In this document: positions 35,228-48,575 of the stretch, piece after piece
Layout of the letters: the number at the start of each line of letters is the position of its first letter
Numbering within the stretch: position 1 is the first letter of the stretch
Assembly: GCF_032854445.1 (NCBI RefSeq)
Contig: NC_088307.1
Location: 11,420,017 to 11,484,016, forward strand
Origin: Liolophura sinensis
Lineage: Eukaryota; Mollusca; Polyplacophora; Chitonida; Chitonidae
Reading direction: 5' to 3'
DNA length: 64,000 nt
Translations under genes and position numbers: made by a program
Notes under the pieces: generated by a model
Seen by the model: only the letters and a program-made list of their open reading frames with translations
What the model was told of the DNA's origin: nothing
Databases searched by the model: none

Positions 35228-35466
35228 TTAAGGATTTTGAGTACGGCGTAAAACACCAATCAAATAAATAAATAAATCATTGATGATGAGTTCAAATCCA
35301 GTCCATGCTGACTTCCTCGTGTCGTAAGTGAGAAAGTCTGCCAGCAACCTGTGGATGGTTGTGGGTTTTCCCCAGGTTCTCTCCGGTTTCCTCTCAGCAA
35401 AATGGTGGCCGCCGTCGTGTAAGTGACATATTCGTGAGTAAGGCGTAAAATACAAATCAAATAAAT
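35228..35466 (+). mobile_element. Two joined SINE 3' portions
   Basis: A tail (TTGAGTACGGCGTAAAACAC) is followed at once by a second SINE body beginning near GAGTTCAAATCCAG and ending in CAAATAAATG. Confidence 0.75.
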
Positions 35467-35785
35467 GTCCTTTAGGACATGGGGGTGACTTTGACACAGA
35501 ATGTGTGCGATTATATTTCACTTAGATACCGCTATAGAATTAAATTTCCGTTTCGGTTCCTTCGTACTGCAAACATATTTGGAAGTCACGTGATGCTGCT
35601 GAATTCTTGAGCCCATTTTACAAAGCAGTCGTAAATTTCACCTGGTGCATATATCTTCGACGAAAACAGGTAATGTTAAAGTAAAAGAAAGCTAACATAT
35701 GAAGTAAGAGTCATCGCGCAGACAACTGAAAACTAAGCGTAAAATACTTTCTTTGATTTTTTTTTCAGATATTTAGAAGAGTGTT

Positions 35786-36066
35786 GAAAGGCATTCAAAT
35801 ATCTGAATACTATGGTGGGTTTTATGAGCAATACTGACGGTATCTGGGAACTCTGACGTCAAATCACCTTTTTTCTGATGAACACCAGAAGGAAGGAATT
35901 TTTGGGAATATTATTTTGGTAATATTTTATTCATGGGTGAAAAGAGTTCCAACATTCAGTGTCTTCATCAGAGTTGGATAAACTTCCTGTGACGTCAGAG
36001 TTCCTGCACTCTTGATTGTATGGTCCATAAAGCCCACCTTAGAATTCAAATGTTTGAACGCCTTTA
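35786..36066. mobile_element. MITE-like element with ~80-bp inverted arms
   Basis: Left arm AAGGCATTCAAATATCTGAA... and right arm, read inverted, AAGGCGTTCAAACATTTGAA..., both followed by GTGGG.TTTATG and GGAACTCTGACGTCA. About 280 bp with no coding capacity. Confidence 0.7.
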
Positions 36067-36849
36067 ATTCTTTTCATAGACATGTAAAAAAAAACCAATA
36101 AGTGAAAGTATTCTTAGGCATAGTTATAAGTGGTCTATTTAGTAATGTCGACTTCGATTTTTAGAGGTCTTTTCCTTTGACATGCACTACAATGCTAAAT
36201 GCGCATGCAAAAACTTGCGACAGCTTTCTATCACATGTTCCGGGTTAGACACTGCTTTCTGCTGCTGGCGTTCTAATGCGATATTTGCAGACGATTCGCC
36301 TTCGACGAACTATAAATAACCTCTTAACATAGCTTATAACGGCTTTTATTGAGACGACGACTTTAATCAACACTTTCCATTTCTCCAAATAAAGGTGTTC
36401 TTGTTAATATTTTTGTCACATATTCAATACATTCAAATTCAAATCCCACATCTTCCATTTGATTTATCAGGTACGATTTTAGCTCTCTAAAATAAAGCCT
36501 AACAGTTTTATGCTGCTGTAGCTGCTCGTGTATTAAATTATACCAGAAAAATTACCTCGGCCTTCGTGGCAGATGAGTGACCTATGTTAGACTATATCGT
36601 ACCCGCAATTCTGCTGGTGGACTGAGCATTCCCAAGACCTTGGGACTTGAGTCAAAAAATTCAAACGCAGCTACAACTAAAATATTTTGCTATAGAAAGT
36701 TTATAATTTGTACACTGATCATTTACTGCAGAACCAACCAGAATTTAAGTTATTTTCTGTTCTGTGTTTGGCATTTTAAGGACTTGCAATTTATGACTAA
36801 CGCAAGTCTTAAGTGGCTTGATAAATGCAGGCACTGGACCTTTTGCGTT

Positions 36850-37440
36850 GTTTTACTGTTATTGTCAGTTAAATGTGATGACAACAGGTACAGCCTTTTG
36901 AGTAAATCTAGATGACTTTACATCTAGTAAATTGCAATTAACATCACTGTATGGTTTTTACTTACTCTCTTAAAACTAAATTGTTACATTTAACACTGCA
37001 AAGACGACGACTGCGTTTACCAGTACTTACCAGTTTCAGTAAGTGTGTCTGTTTCAACACTCTCCAAAAGTGTTCACATTTCTAACTCCATTAAAAGTGT
37101 TAAACTTTGGTTTCAAGTGTTGGTTTAACGTTTTGATTAACCAACCTTTAATGGAGTTGGAATGTGAACACTTTAAAGAGTATTAAAATATTAACACTTT
37201 ATAAAAGTGATGAGACGAATGCAGATCTGTGCACCTTGAAATGCAACACATTAGTTTTAAGTGTGTACCTTTGCTTAATCCACGGTGCCAGAATGTGTGT
37301 AATTTGCTACTATTTATGCGTTTACATGAATAGTTAAAATAAAACGCTAACTGTGGTAAATTGACAAGAGGCCGTATTTCACTGGATACCTGTGACCATT
37401 TGCCAACTATCACACTGTTGTCCTTGCTCTGGTTTACTCT
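36850..37440. repeat. Dispersed repeat with internal inverted repeat
   Basis: Related to 25500-25800 by several shared blocks. It contains an inverted pair at ~37053-37095 and ~37148-37186 (AACTCCATTAAA against TTTAATGGAGTT, each next to GTGTTCACAT or its complement). Confidence 0.55.
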
Positions 37441-37609
37441 CAATGCTATAAGTCTCATTTTCTTGCAACTGAATGTTCATGGACAGGATTATTCATTTGC
37501 GAGACGGTCTGCTGCTCTATACGCTAACTATAGGCCAGCGCTAGGACAAGGGTCAGACTAGCCTTATCTGGTGTGTGTAGTTTCGCACGGGGTCCAATTT
37601 ATGTACATT

Positions 37610-38045
37610 TCTAAATTTGATCGGTGTTTCACCTTGATACTTCACTTATTAGACAGCGGTCAGAGGGCAGAGCCCGGGTGAAAACGCAGGACCATCCACA
37701 GGTTGCTGCAAGACCTTTCCGCGAACGACCAAAGAGGAAGCCAGCACGAGTTGGACTTGAACTCACACCGACAGCATTTGGTTAAAGGCTCTTGTCATAA
37801 CCACGCGATCACGGAAGCCCAACACGGGATCCAGAGCTTAGTCAAACTTGTTTACTTATTTATTTGATTGGCGTTTTACGCCGTACTCAAGAATATTTAC
37901 TTATAAGTACAGCAGCGGCCAGTATCATAGTGGGAAGAAACAGGGCAGAGCCCGAGGGAAACCACGACCATCCGCAGGTTACTGACAAACCTTTCCACGT
38001 ACGGCGGAAGAGGAAGCCAGCTATAACTTAACTTGAACTCACATG
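37610..38045 (-). mobile_element. Two SINE copies, minus orientation
   Basis: 37615-37830 is a 3'-diverged body with GAGGAAGCCAGCACGAGTTG. 37852-38045 has the TTTATTTGATTGGCGTTTTA tail and ends at a truncated head. Confidence 0.7.
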
Positions 38046-38149
38046 GTTGGAGCGTCCGCATCGAAGTCGGGAGACCTTGGCATCAAAGCCGAGTCGGGCT
38101 ATACCAAAGATCAAACCAGAGTCGGGCTATACGTATATTAAAAAAAAGT

Positions 38150-38420
38150 ACTTGTTGATGCCTTGCTTGGCGCCCAGCCCTGTGAGGTTAGAGCAAGGAA
38201 ACATGAAACATGACAAGCCCGGTGTCAGTATATTGTGACTAGGTGGTGTCTAATGCCTGGTGTCTTCAGTATGATGCTTCAGTGGCGGCAGTACTTTGGT
38301 GGCATGGACACGCCCTGGCACAGGAAGACAATATACGTACACACACCTAATGACTCCTCGTTGTCATATGACTGAAAAATTGTTAAGTGCGACGTTAAAC
38401 CCCAAGCATACATAAATACA
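38150..38420 (+). mobile_element. Another SINE-like repeat
   Basis: Ends in GTTAAGTGCGACGTTAAACC followed by CATACATAAATACATACATA. A short simple-sequence tail after a GACGTTAAACCC motif is common in molluscan SINEs (from memory). Confidence 0.5.
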
Positions 38421-41400
38421 TACATACATGTACATTGGTTAGATGCTCTTGTTATTGTATCACACCATCCACTAAGTCACGGAGGCCAAACACGGGATCC
38501 GCAGGTACAGGATGTCGAACCTGTTTAGTGGTGGCAGAGATATAAAGCGATACGTGCGGTTTAGAGGGGTTGCATGTGACATCATCACTCTGGCAGAACA
38601 ATAGCCAGTCAGCCATATGTGTTCTTAACATGGGCTGGTATAGCCACAGTAATCCAATATGGCTGCCAGGAGTGGGTCAAGCAACCCTTCTATAGACCAG
38701 CGCATTTGCTCTAAGGAGCCTGTGAGTATGCTAGCCAATACGTGTGGAAAAGGTAGCATGATGACCTCCGTCAAATCTGCGAGATATATGTATAAGCACA
38801 GAACTCAAGTGACTTCTTAAATATACAGGCTTAATTATGTACAAAGTAGGCCCCTATGCCTACTGGTACCAAAGTGCTGACATACCTGGCTAGCCGGACC
38901 GTCTGGTGAGTTCTCTTTTGTGTATATATTGCTCTGGATAAAGCATGAAGGCCGCCCTGAGCGGTCACATAACAGCGACACGTGTTAGTGAAATAGGCCA
39001 CCATAAATAGGCAAGATTAGGGGAGCTGAACGTCCGTCAAGTGAACTGTATAGTGTTTTCGTGCAAGGCACAGCATAAGCGTATGTATTCTAGCTGGACC
39101 TACAGACACTATGTCCACGCCTACAGAGTTTACGGTCTTGTGCGTATGATATGCTGGGAAGGGGAGCGGTTGGGGTGGGGTTTGGGCGGGGGGTGTATGT
39201 GGGTGGGGTGGAGGTGTTCCGAGGCCTAGTATAAAATTAGGGGAGGGTTAAGTGGCTGCCTTCTCCAACAAAGGTGTGACTGGTGCTCCAAGATGCTGAC
39301 TGAACACAGAAGGCGCTTTATTTCAACATCGTGTTTATTTCCAAATCCGGAGGAAAGCGGATTGAAAATCTCGTTCGCCAACAGTGTTCTCGTGTCGCAC
39401 TTAGGCATTTTAAACCTCGTTCTCGTGTGAGATCTTCCCGACTGCACCCTCCGGTTCTGTAACCTTTCATTAAGAGACCCTCCACCAACCTCCACCCCCA
39501 CAATTACCCTTCCGTTCCCTGCCAGCCGAGGTGAGGAAAATCGGACTGTGTGCAGCTTTTGAAAGCGATATGCCTTGCGCCGCCCTTGATAATATTTTAC
39601 TCATACGGCTGTGGCAAGTCTTATGGGTGGAGGAAACACCAATAAAATAACAAATACCCAATAGCTCTTTATTAACGTAACAAGTACCATCGCCGAACAG
39701 CAAAATACTGCAAAGCCCACTATAACGCACAGGAGCCATGGAAAATTGATTTTGAAACAGTTAGTTTATTGTACATGAAGTCACACCTGCAGCGAAGAAA
39801 TACAAAACATCCATAAAAAGGGGGGAAATTACAGTTGAGCCACACTTTTCTATGAGTAAGTCTATGAACAGCTAGAAATGTCCGCAGTTTCACGGATTCA
39901 GTTTGCGACATGGTGATGTTTGTAACAATTGTTCAGCAACACAGTGATGCCGGTACATTAAGACAGATAGTCGCGTTTTGAAAAAATAATGAACAGTTAA
40001 CTAGGCAGTCCAAAAGCATGTAATTGTAGTGTTACCCTCTAACTCTAGGATAAATGAATGAGCTCTAATTTCTATTTCTAAATAGGGTGTCGTTTGAATT
40101 TTTTTAGCGACAGAAATACTAATCGTAGCTGAAATATGTTCAGAAGCCGAAAATGCATACCATGGGTTACAATGTGGTACAAATAACAAAGTTTTACCTC
40201 CCGTATATTACAATTTACAGCCCATTGGAATTATGTAACTTCAAAGGCCCAAAATTAGTTCTTTAACTAGATCTCTGAAAGTTACAAACAGTCAAAAACA
40301 CATCAATGATAGGGAATCATCGGCGTGAAAGAAAACGGAATGCATCAAAGTTACTTCGCAATTGAAATCTTCATGAGGTCATATATTCAATTAACGGCGA
40401 ATTTTTAACAGATTTTAATGTCTTTCAAAATTTTATGTAACTAGTACATTGCTCTCCATGCATATCAAATTTCAGGGGGATCCACACTATCGTTCTTAAG
40501 TTGTTGTTTATCGTTTTGTGGAAATCCAATATGGCCGCCAAACTATTACAGTGAAAAACTTCAAAACCCTTTAAGGCAAAGAACACATGCGCTGACCTAA
40601 AGTATGCGTCAAATGACGCCCCAAAAACTGTCTACGTAAATAGTTGAAATGGTGGCCTTTTCTGGCAACAATGGGACCAGTGACGTCACACAAAGTTTTT
40701 TTCTACACATTAGACTGCTACTTTTCATAATTCAAAATGGATAGATCTATTGAATCCATTCGCTGATTTGACATAAGACGAATTATTTCAGGCAAAAAGT
40801 ATAGATGTGACGTAATTGATACCTTCTGGGAGACAATAGACCACCACAGACAATTTTACTCGGTTTCAAAAACTTTGACAGTTTTAATGTTCTTTCACCT
40901 GAAATATATTTCACTCTAGAGAGGTCTTTGCTTTTAAAGATAATATACGCCAGAATATTGCTCCTAACTTGCAAGAACTGCCTTTTTTTCCCCCACGAAA
41001 ACTACAAAAAACAGTGCCCGAAAAGAATGATATTAATATTCCGATTTGAAATATTTTCTCAGCTTGGGAGTCCAATAAAATTTGATGAATTAAATTTATG
41101 AAATTCCATTCTCCATGCGTGTTCTGCGTTAAACCCTTGCGATTTGAAAAAGAATGTGCTTAGGGATATTACCGATTCAAAAGTCTTCAGTTATGTCACT
41201 GGGACACTGAGAATATACATCATCATGCAATTAAATCATGCAATTAGAAAAATCCACAGGCAGTCATCATAAATGAAACAAAATATCACGACACTAACAA
41301 CCGTACAACTTCCATGATGTTCATGAAAGTGGCTACAGCTTGGTAAGCCTGTATATTTCATGCAGTTTACCCTTTAGTAAAATTCATTCTTATTTTATAA

Positions 41401-41515
41401 GAATATAAGTAATGCCCAGCTTCAGAATCATTTCAATATTTCATCTACACTGGTAAGTGTATATCAAAATGGGCTACAGGAATATATACTATACAATTTC
41501 CTTTTTAAGCAGCAA
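38421..41515. other. Intergenic, no gene seen
   Basis: Holds a G-rich run (39168-39223), an old SINE-like tail near 39590, and AT-rich DNA with CCAATATGGCCGCC and GTGACGTCAC (40.5-40.7 kb) that loosely resembles 0.7-1.0 kb. All ORFs are short and without splice context. Confidence 0.5.
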
Positions 41516-43186
41516 ACATTCAATAAAAAATAATCTGTTAATTTTAACAGAACGTATGCTGTCTGATTGATGCTGGGATGTATTCTGCTACTGTACCAGA
41601 TCGTTCTATTAAGTAAAACACACATCGTTCTGTTAAGTACAACACACATCGTTCTGTCAAGTATAACACACATTGTTCTGTCAATTATAACATACGTCGT
41701 TCTGTCAAGTATAACACACATCGTTCTGTTAAGCATAGCATACATTGTTCTGTCAAGTATAACACACATCGTTCTGTCAAGTATAACACACATCCTTCTG
41801 TCAAGTATAACATGCATCCTTCTGTCAAGTATAACATACATCCTTCTGTCAAGTATAACACACATCATTCTGTCAAGTATAACACACGCCCTTCTGTCAA
41901 GTATAACATACATCGTTCTGTCAAGTATAACACACGTCGTTCTGTCAAGTATAACACACATCGTTCTGTCAAGTATAACATACATCGTTCTGTCAAGTAT
42001 AACACACGTCATTCTGTCAATTATAGCATACATCGTTCTGTCAAGTATAACACACATCGTTCTGTTAAGTATAGCATACATCGTTCTGTCAAGTATAACA
42101 CACATCGTTCTGTCAAGTATAACACACGCCCTTCTGTCAAGTATAACATACATCATTCTGTCAAGTATAACACATGTCGTTCTGTCAAGTATAACACACA
42201 TCCTTCTGTCAAGTATAACATACATCCTTCTGTCAAGTATAACATACATCGTTCTGTCAAGTATAACACACATCCTCCTGTCAAGTATAACATACATCGT
42301 TCTGTTAAGTATAACACACATCGTTCTGTTAAGTATAACACACATCCTTCTGTCAAGTATAACACACATCGTTCTGTCAAGTATAACACACGTCGTTCTG
42401 TCAAGTATAACACACATCGTTCTGTCAAGTATAACACACATCTTTCTGTCAAGTATAACACACATCGTTCTGTCAAGTATAATACACATCGTTCTGTCAA
42501 GTATAACATGCATCCTTCTGTCAAGTATAACATACATCCTTCTGTCAAGTATAACACACTTCGTTCTGTCAAGTATAACACACGCCCTTCTGTCAAGTAT
42601 AACATACATCGTTCTGTCAAGTATAACACACGTTGTTCTGTCAATTATAGCATACATCGTTCTGTCAAGTATAACACACATCGTTCTGTTAAGTATAGCA
42701 TACATCGTTCTGTCAAGTATAACACACATCCTTCTGTCAAGTATAACATGCATCCTTTTGTCAAGTATAACACACATCTTTCTGTCAAGTATAACACACA
42801 TCGTTCTGTCAAGTATAACACACATCCTTCTGTCAAGTATAACATACATCGTTCTGTTAAGTATAACACACATCCTTCTGTCAAGTATAACATACATCGT
42901 TCTGTTAAGTATAACACACATCGTTCTGTCAAGTATAACATACATCCTTCTGTCAAGTATAACACACATCTTTCTGTCAAGTATAACACACATCGTTCTG
43001 TCAAGTATAACACACATCGTTCTGTTAAGTATAACACACATATTCTATAAATTCAACATGAAGATTCATTAGGTTAACGGAATACGATGTTGAATGTGAC
43101 AGAATATTGTGTTATAATAAAAGAATACATTCTACTATGGCTCAAACAGACTTTCTGTTAAAATTGAGATTAATTTTTTAGTGTTC
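41516..43186. mobile_element. Terminal-inverted-repeat element containing the minisatellite
   Basis: Outer parts pair CTGTTAATTTTAACAGAACG (left) with GACTTTCTGTTAAAATTGAG (right) and resemble the 33.7-kb element, including TGATGCTGGGATGTATTCTG near the left end and AGAATACATTCTACTATGGC near the right. Confidence 0.6.
41602..43041. repeat. Minisatellite, 24-bp unit x 60
   Basis: The unit is of the form CGTTCTGTCAAGTATAACAC plus ACAT, over 1440 bp with substitutions but no length change seen. Because 24 is divisible by 3, frames on both strands stay open for 400-525 codons; these are not treated as genes. Confidence 0.97.
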
Positions 43187-43554
43187 AATCTGTGTTCCAG
43201 AAGCGCATATTCCTGAAAGATGGTAGTCAGAGTCCACGGTTTACTGGTTCAATTCCAAACTACACAAATACTACTTTTCGGCTTCCATCTGACAATAAAG
43301 ATTCTCAAGGTTCATAAGGCAATCTTAAGCAGACCCTCTCCATTAAATTCGAAAGCTATTCTCTTTAATTTGCGAGTTTTGCACATGCTTACTGTAACTC
43401 ATCACGCGCACGAAGCACGATGTGTATCGCGTGCATACATATCATGGTTTTAAGATGGACAGACACGATATATACAGAAGGCAAGCTGGATAAGCTTCAC
43501 ACACATCGGACAGCCTCAAAACTCTAAGGTTATAGACTGAAAATGTATATACAA

Positions 43555-43588
<34 letters not shown>

Positions 43589-46500
43589 CAGCATGCTCAT
43601 AAAATGGACAGACACCAAAAGGCAAGTTGGTAAAGCATCCTACATATCGGGTTACCAGGATGTATGCATAACAGTTCACGACAGCAAAAAAGCATACTTT
43701 GATTTTAGAGTAAGCCCATGCACTGAGAAAGCAACTGAGGAAAAGCCAAATATATACTGGTCTATATAAAATTGAAAATAAGTCAGTTCATAAAATACCA
43801 TAATATAATAAAATAATAGAACGCAGCAAGTATATAAGAAGCTATACTAAGCATGTTACGTACATCAAAACGTACCTTGGTGACAAAAACATGTTTCGCC
43901 TACAAAAACACAGTTCAATTACTATGTCACAATTCCAACCTCAATCATTATCACGTTTTCAACATTTAGGCCTACTAACAGCTTGAACTGCTTCACTTCT
44001 TCTTGCTAATTTATCCAAACACTCAATTCATACAATGTAGTGATTTGGGAAATTGTTGGCTTTCCATTATAAGCGCAGATCCAGAATGCCCTTCAAGTAA
44101 GCATACATGAAATAACTCTTGCCTTGTGCAAAGGCGGATTGAGGAAATATGGCCAGATAACGATCTTGACAATGAACAAGATGTAAAAATCAAAAAACAG
44201 ATCTACCATTGAAAACAAAATATATACTGAAGATCGCGACAGAAGAAATACAATGGAGTAAAGCTTGAAAAAAACATACAACATGTACAATAAGTATACA
44301 AATATACCTGAGATTAAGAGACTTAAAGAGTCTATCTTAATCCCAGGATCATAATGAACACAACATAATAAACAGAAATTAATCAAAAAAGCTCAATTAT
44401 GAATATTCCTCAGATATAAGAGCGCTAAAACTCTTTTAAAATAGCTTTTCAATATTTTTAAAAATTTTATTCCACATTTTTTTTCTCCAAAACTGAAGGA
44501 CAAATAGCATCTTCCAGGAAGCTGATCTTCAGAGTGTCTCTAGGAGCTTTTACTAAATACAAGCGTCATGTCCGACATTCATATACCATTCATAGTCCGT
44601 AAAGGGCGTTCCAAGTCGATAACTGCAAGATCCATTTCCAAAACAACGTTTTTAAAACACTTCACTAAACAGCTTACAGCAATATTTTTTTTAAAAATTT
44701 TATTACATATTTTTTTCGCTGAAAAACTGAAGGCCAATTTGGCCTCGATACCTTTCCAGAAGCTTACAATGAAAATAGTTTGCTAATTAGCTTTTCAACA
44801 ATGTTTTTGAAACATTTTGCTCCACGATATATTTTTAAAAAAATTTTGTTCCACAATTTTTTTCCTCCTAATTAACACGGCCTTCTGCGTTGTTTTCACA
44901 ACAATACCAGATGTTTTGCAAACGAGCCACTGATCATCTTACATGGTGAACAACCAGTGGTAATCTAAATCTAACAAACGTTTCAGTCTGGGATGATCGA
45001 AAGTAATAAAACAATCTAAAAAAATAACGAGATAAAATTTACTGAGTGGAAGTTACATTGCTCATTAGGTTGATGAGTATTTGAATCAAACCTTCTGTTT
45101 ACCTTGAAGCAAAATTTTAATATTCAAAGACTGTGTATGTGGATATATATGTTCAGCATAGAATATTAAATTGGTACATTTATCTGTGCAAGATCAACAG
45201 AGATTTATCATTTCTTCATCATTCCTTGACCAGGATTCAAATGACTGAAATCCTACATAATTCAAACATCAGGTGTATGTGCTAAATACTGTGGTTAAAT
45301 TCTTGAGAAAAAAAAATATCTTAGTTAATCGGAAATTTAAGTTCATTAAAATCTTGAGTTGACAATCTTCTGCATATTGTAAGAATCTTTAAGGCTGGAG
45401 CTAAATCAAAATGTGTATATTTTCCCATAATTCAGTTACCTGAACATATTATTTTTGACTTGACACCTAGGAAAAAGACGATGATAACTGTTGCAATGGT
45501 ATCCCCCAAAACAAGAAAAAAAAAAGGTACAAATTCTACAGTACCACAACTTTCAATAAAATTATTTGTTCTTGCTTTTTTAACCTAGTACTGTTTTTTG
45601 TAAGTATCTGATATTCTTTGCTACTTGCGTTATACATTAGTTAATCCTAGAACATGTACCACCCCCCTCCTGCCTTAAATGACCTTTTTTCATTTAGAGA
45701 ATTCTTGCAAAGGTAAGATCTGCCTTAAAAGAAACATTATTGCTTATGGTAGATGTTTCATTTAAGGTTACAATAGTGTAGAAGCCCAGAAATTAAACAG
45801 TGTACATATTCGTTCTTACTGGCAAATTGATCATTAATGGTTTGTGTTCAAGCTGGTATATGAATGAATTTCAGGTATTTCGGTCATCTCAATCATCACG
45901 ACATACAGTATTAAGGCTAAAGACCCGTTTCTGGATATAGTGCTTCATCATTAATGGCTTGTGTTCAAGCAGGAATGTGAATGAATTTCAGGTATTTCGG
46001 TCATCTCAATCATCATGACATACAGTATTAATGCTAAAGACCCGTTTCTGGATATAGTGCTTCATCATTAATGGCTTGTGTTCAAGCAGGTATGTGAATG
46101 AATTTCAGGTATTTCGGTCATCACAATCATAATGACATACAGTAAAGATTCCTAATAATTAAAGTATTATTACACAATTACAATTTATCAACAGTTAAAA
46201 AATTTCATTTTCCATTGTTGTAAATAAGAAAAATTCAAACAAAAAATATATATAAATCCTCTGTCATGATATAGAGGTGGATGGGGTGTGCATGGATAAT
46301 GCCCTTCATATGGCGCTCTGATATTTTCTGAATACTGGTCAGTAATTGCTATAAAAGGTTAGCAAGTACTTTATAAACACTCTACCAAAGAAACTGGCCT
46401 TGGTCAAATGAATAAGGTATGATTATCAGATCATAGCAACAAGGGAATAGTTCGCCTTAAGACACTGAACTATAAACAACAGATGATAATACAGAAGGGT

Positions 46501-47709
46501 TTTTGGGGGGGGGGGGGGGGTTGTAAGGTGAGCTTTTAAACAATGTCAATTCTTTTTTGGAAATCCATGGACATAAAATTTATCAAAAAAACACATAACA
46601 CACAATCGGTTAAAAAAAATCCAAGGACAGGAATTTGTCATGCATGTACCTGCAGACCTGTTAATATGCAAATCACAATGAAGGAATGACACTGTCAACA
46701 ATCAATACAAAACAGGAACACCTGCACACTGATAAATACAGAAGAACATCTTAGTTACTTTGGCATTCTCCTAAGGAAATGAAATTATTAAAATCTACAA
46801 ACAGAATGCCCTTTTCATGTAGATTTACAAATGTCATGATTGAACACATCAAAACAGGAAATTGTTAAAAGTTATAGGTATTTTTTTTCCTTGCAATTTT
46901 ACAATCTTCAGAATTGTTATAGCCGAATTAAGTGCTGAACATCAAACTCTACAAAAACTTTGTCAAGGTAAAACACAAAAGTAAGTACATCTTCTGAGTA
47001 ATAACAAACTTTCAACAAACAAAAGAAATTGTAACAACAATTGTATTTATAACCGTTTATATCCTCTGGTGATTGCTAGTTAAACTGTCTGCATCATCAA
47101 TAAATGTGAAACTTTACTAATACATGACACCAGAATTGTGTACAAGCACTAGTACATTTTACCACTGCTTGAGCAAGTCTGAACAATAAAAAACCTCAAT
47201 ATAATCTGCATTTAAATGATCAAATTTCTGCTCATAACGAGTTTGGATATATAAAATAACTGTCATGTTGTTCACATACATTTGAAAGACAAAGCGCAGA
47301 TAGTTCGCAGGTACATGTGTCTGTAACTAGTGTTAACAACATTAACGTAAATAATAAAGTCTTGATCTTGTACACGTTCAACTCCTGGCCTTTCTTCATT
47401 CAATAAAGACATCGTCAAAATTATGACATTGTCATTCATGCTTTCGTCTCGTTGTTTATTATCACCTGTAGGTTTACAGTGGATGTACTGATTTCTTATG
47501 AGATATAATTTACAACCATTATCAACTATAGTCCAATACTATAACCTATGTCAGATCTGATGCTCAGATGCTCCATATATAACATGCATAATGACATGTA
47601 AGACATTGCCTACTGTTGTTCCAATCAGCTTCTTGTCTAATTATCTTGAAAATCAGCTTTTTTTAAGTGCTTAAAAAAATAATTCCAATCGGCACTATGG
47701 TTTAAACTC

Positions 47710-47755
<46 letters not shown>

Positions 47756-48089
47756 AGCGGTATTCTGACAAGCTGGAAATAAGCCCTTCAGATCTGTGTT
47801 TAATAGCAGCTAAAACAGGAGATCTGACTTTAGCCAGACTGTTAATAATCATATTCGTTTCCTGACATGAAATACATGATTTTAAAAATTCGGCAATCCA
47901 AGATAGGTGAAACACCACCAAAACTGGTAAAAATCCATAAGTCGTAAAACCATAAAAATTCAATTTTTGTTCAAAACAAAGCTATGATGACATTTGAAAA
48001 ATCTTTCTATTTTACTAATCACATTCAATTATTCCACTGGAGCTACTATTACTAATTCTTTAATAAACTGCACATTCTTTAGAAGTACA

Positions 48090-48127
<38 letters not shown>

Positions 48128-48471
48128 TGCAATGAAGTGGACAAAAAATACACATAAGTTTACTATCTTTCTAAAAACCTTAAGATATCAAGAGAGCATC
48201 AATGAACAATTCCACAAAGAAATTTCTGACTTAAGTCAAAGTTTGAAATACGATCTTTATATTTTTCCGATTTATACAGTAAAATTTTGCCACCCTCATC
48301 AGTGTTATCTTAAGCCTAAGGACAGTATGCACATGTATTCAAATATGTTTTGGACAATTAAACCTGAGAATTACATTTCTATGTAAATGTATCACAAGAC
48401 AAGTCATGTAATGGAGGGCTGTTTCTACTTACTTCACACTGCTTATTTCTACTGGACAACCACAGCAAATA
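43187..48471. other. Long AT-rich stretch without supported genes
   Basis: Includes an (AT)n tract at ~43557-43586, three ~117-bp tandem copies at ~45829-46145, a poly-G run at ~46506-46520, poly-A at ~47717-47752 and an (AT)n tract at ~48090-48122. Part may be the 3' UTR of the acyltransferase gene if the early poly(A) site is not used. Confidence 0.5.
45829..46145. repeat. ~117-bp tandem repeat, 2.7 copies
   Basis: TCATTAATGG.TTGTGTTCAA followed by GAATTTCAGGTATTTCGGTC occurs three times with few differences. Confidence 0.9.
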
Positions 48472-48477
48472 TTTATT
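48472..48477 (-). terminator. Candidate poly(A) signal AATAAA
   Basis: Minus-strand AATAAA about 100 nt past the acyltransferase stop codon (48576). Confidence 0.45.
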
Positions 48478-48575
48478 CTTACACTATTTGTACTTTTGCT
48501 GACCAAAATGTATACATTTTGTTTTCACAAGTAACACACAAACACAACGAAATAGAACTATTTTTAAAGCAAGAC

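Noticed and set aside
41464..43072. 400-525 codon ORFs on both strands
   Set aside because: Direct result of a 24-bp tandem repeat lacking stops; no start context or non-repeat domain.
43187..48471. Several 70-140 codon ORFs (for example near 44.1, 47.6 and 48.4 kb)
   Set aside because: Low-complexity AT-rich composition, no domains and no splice-flanked continuity.
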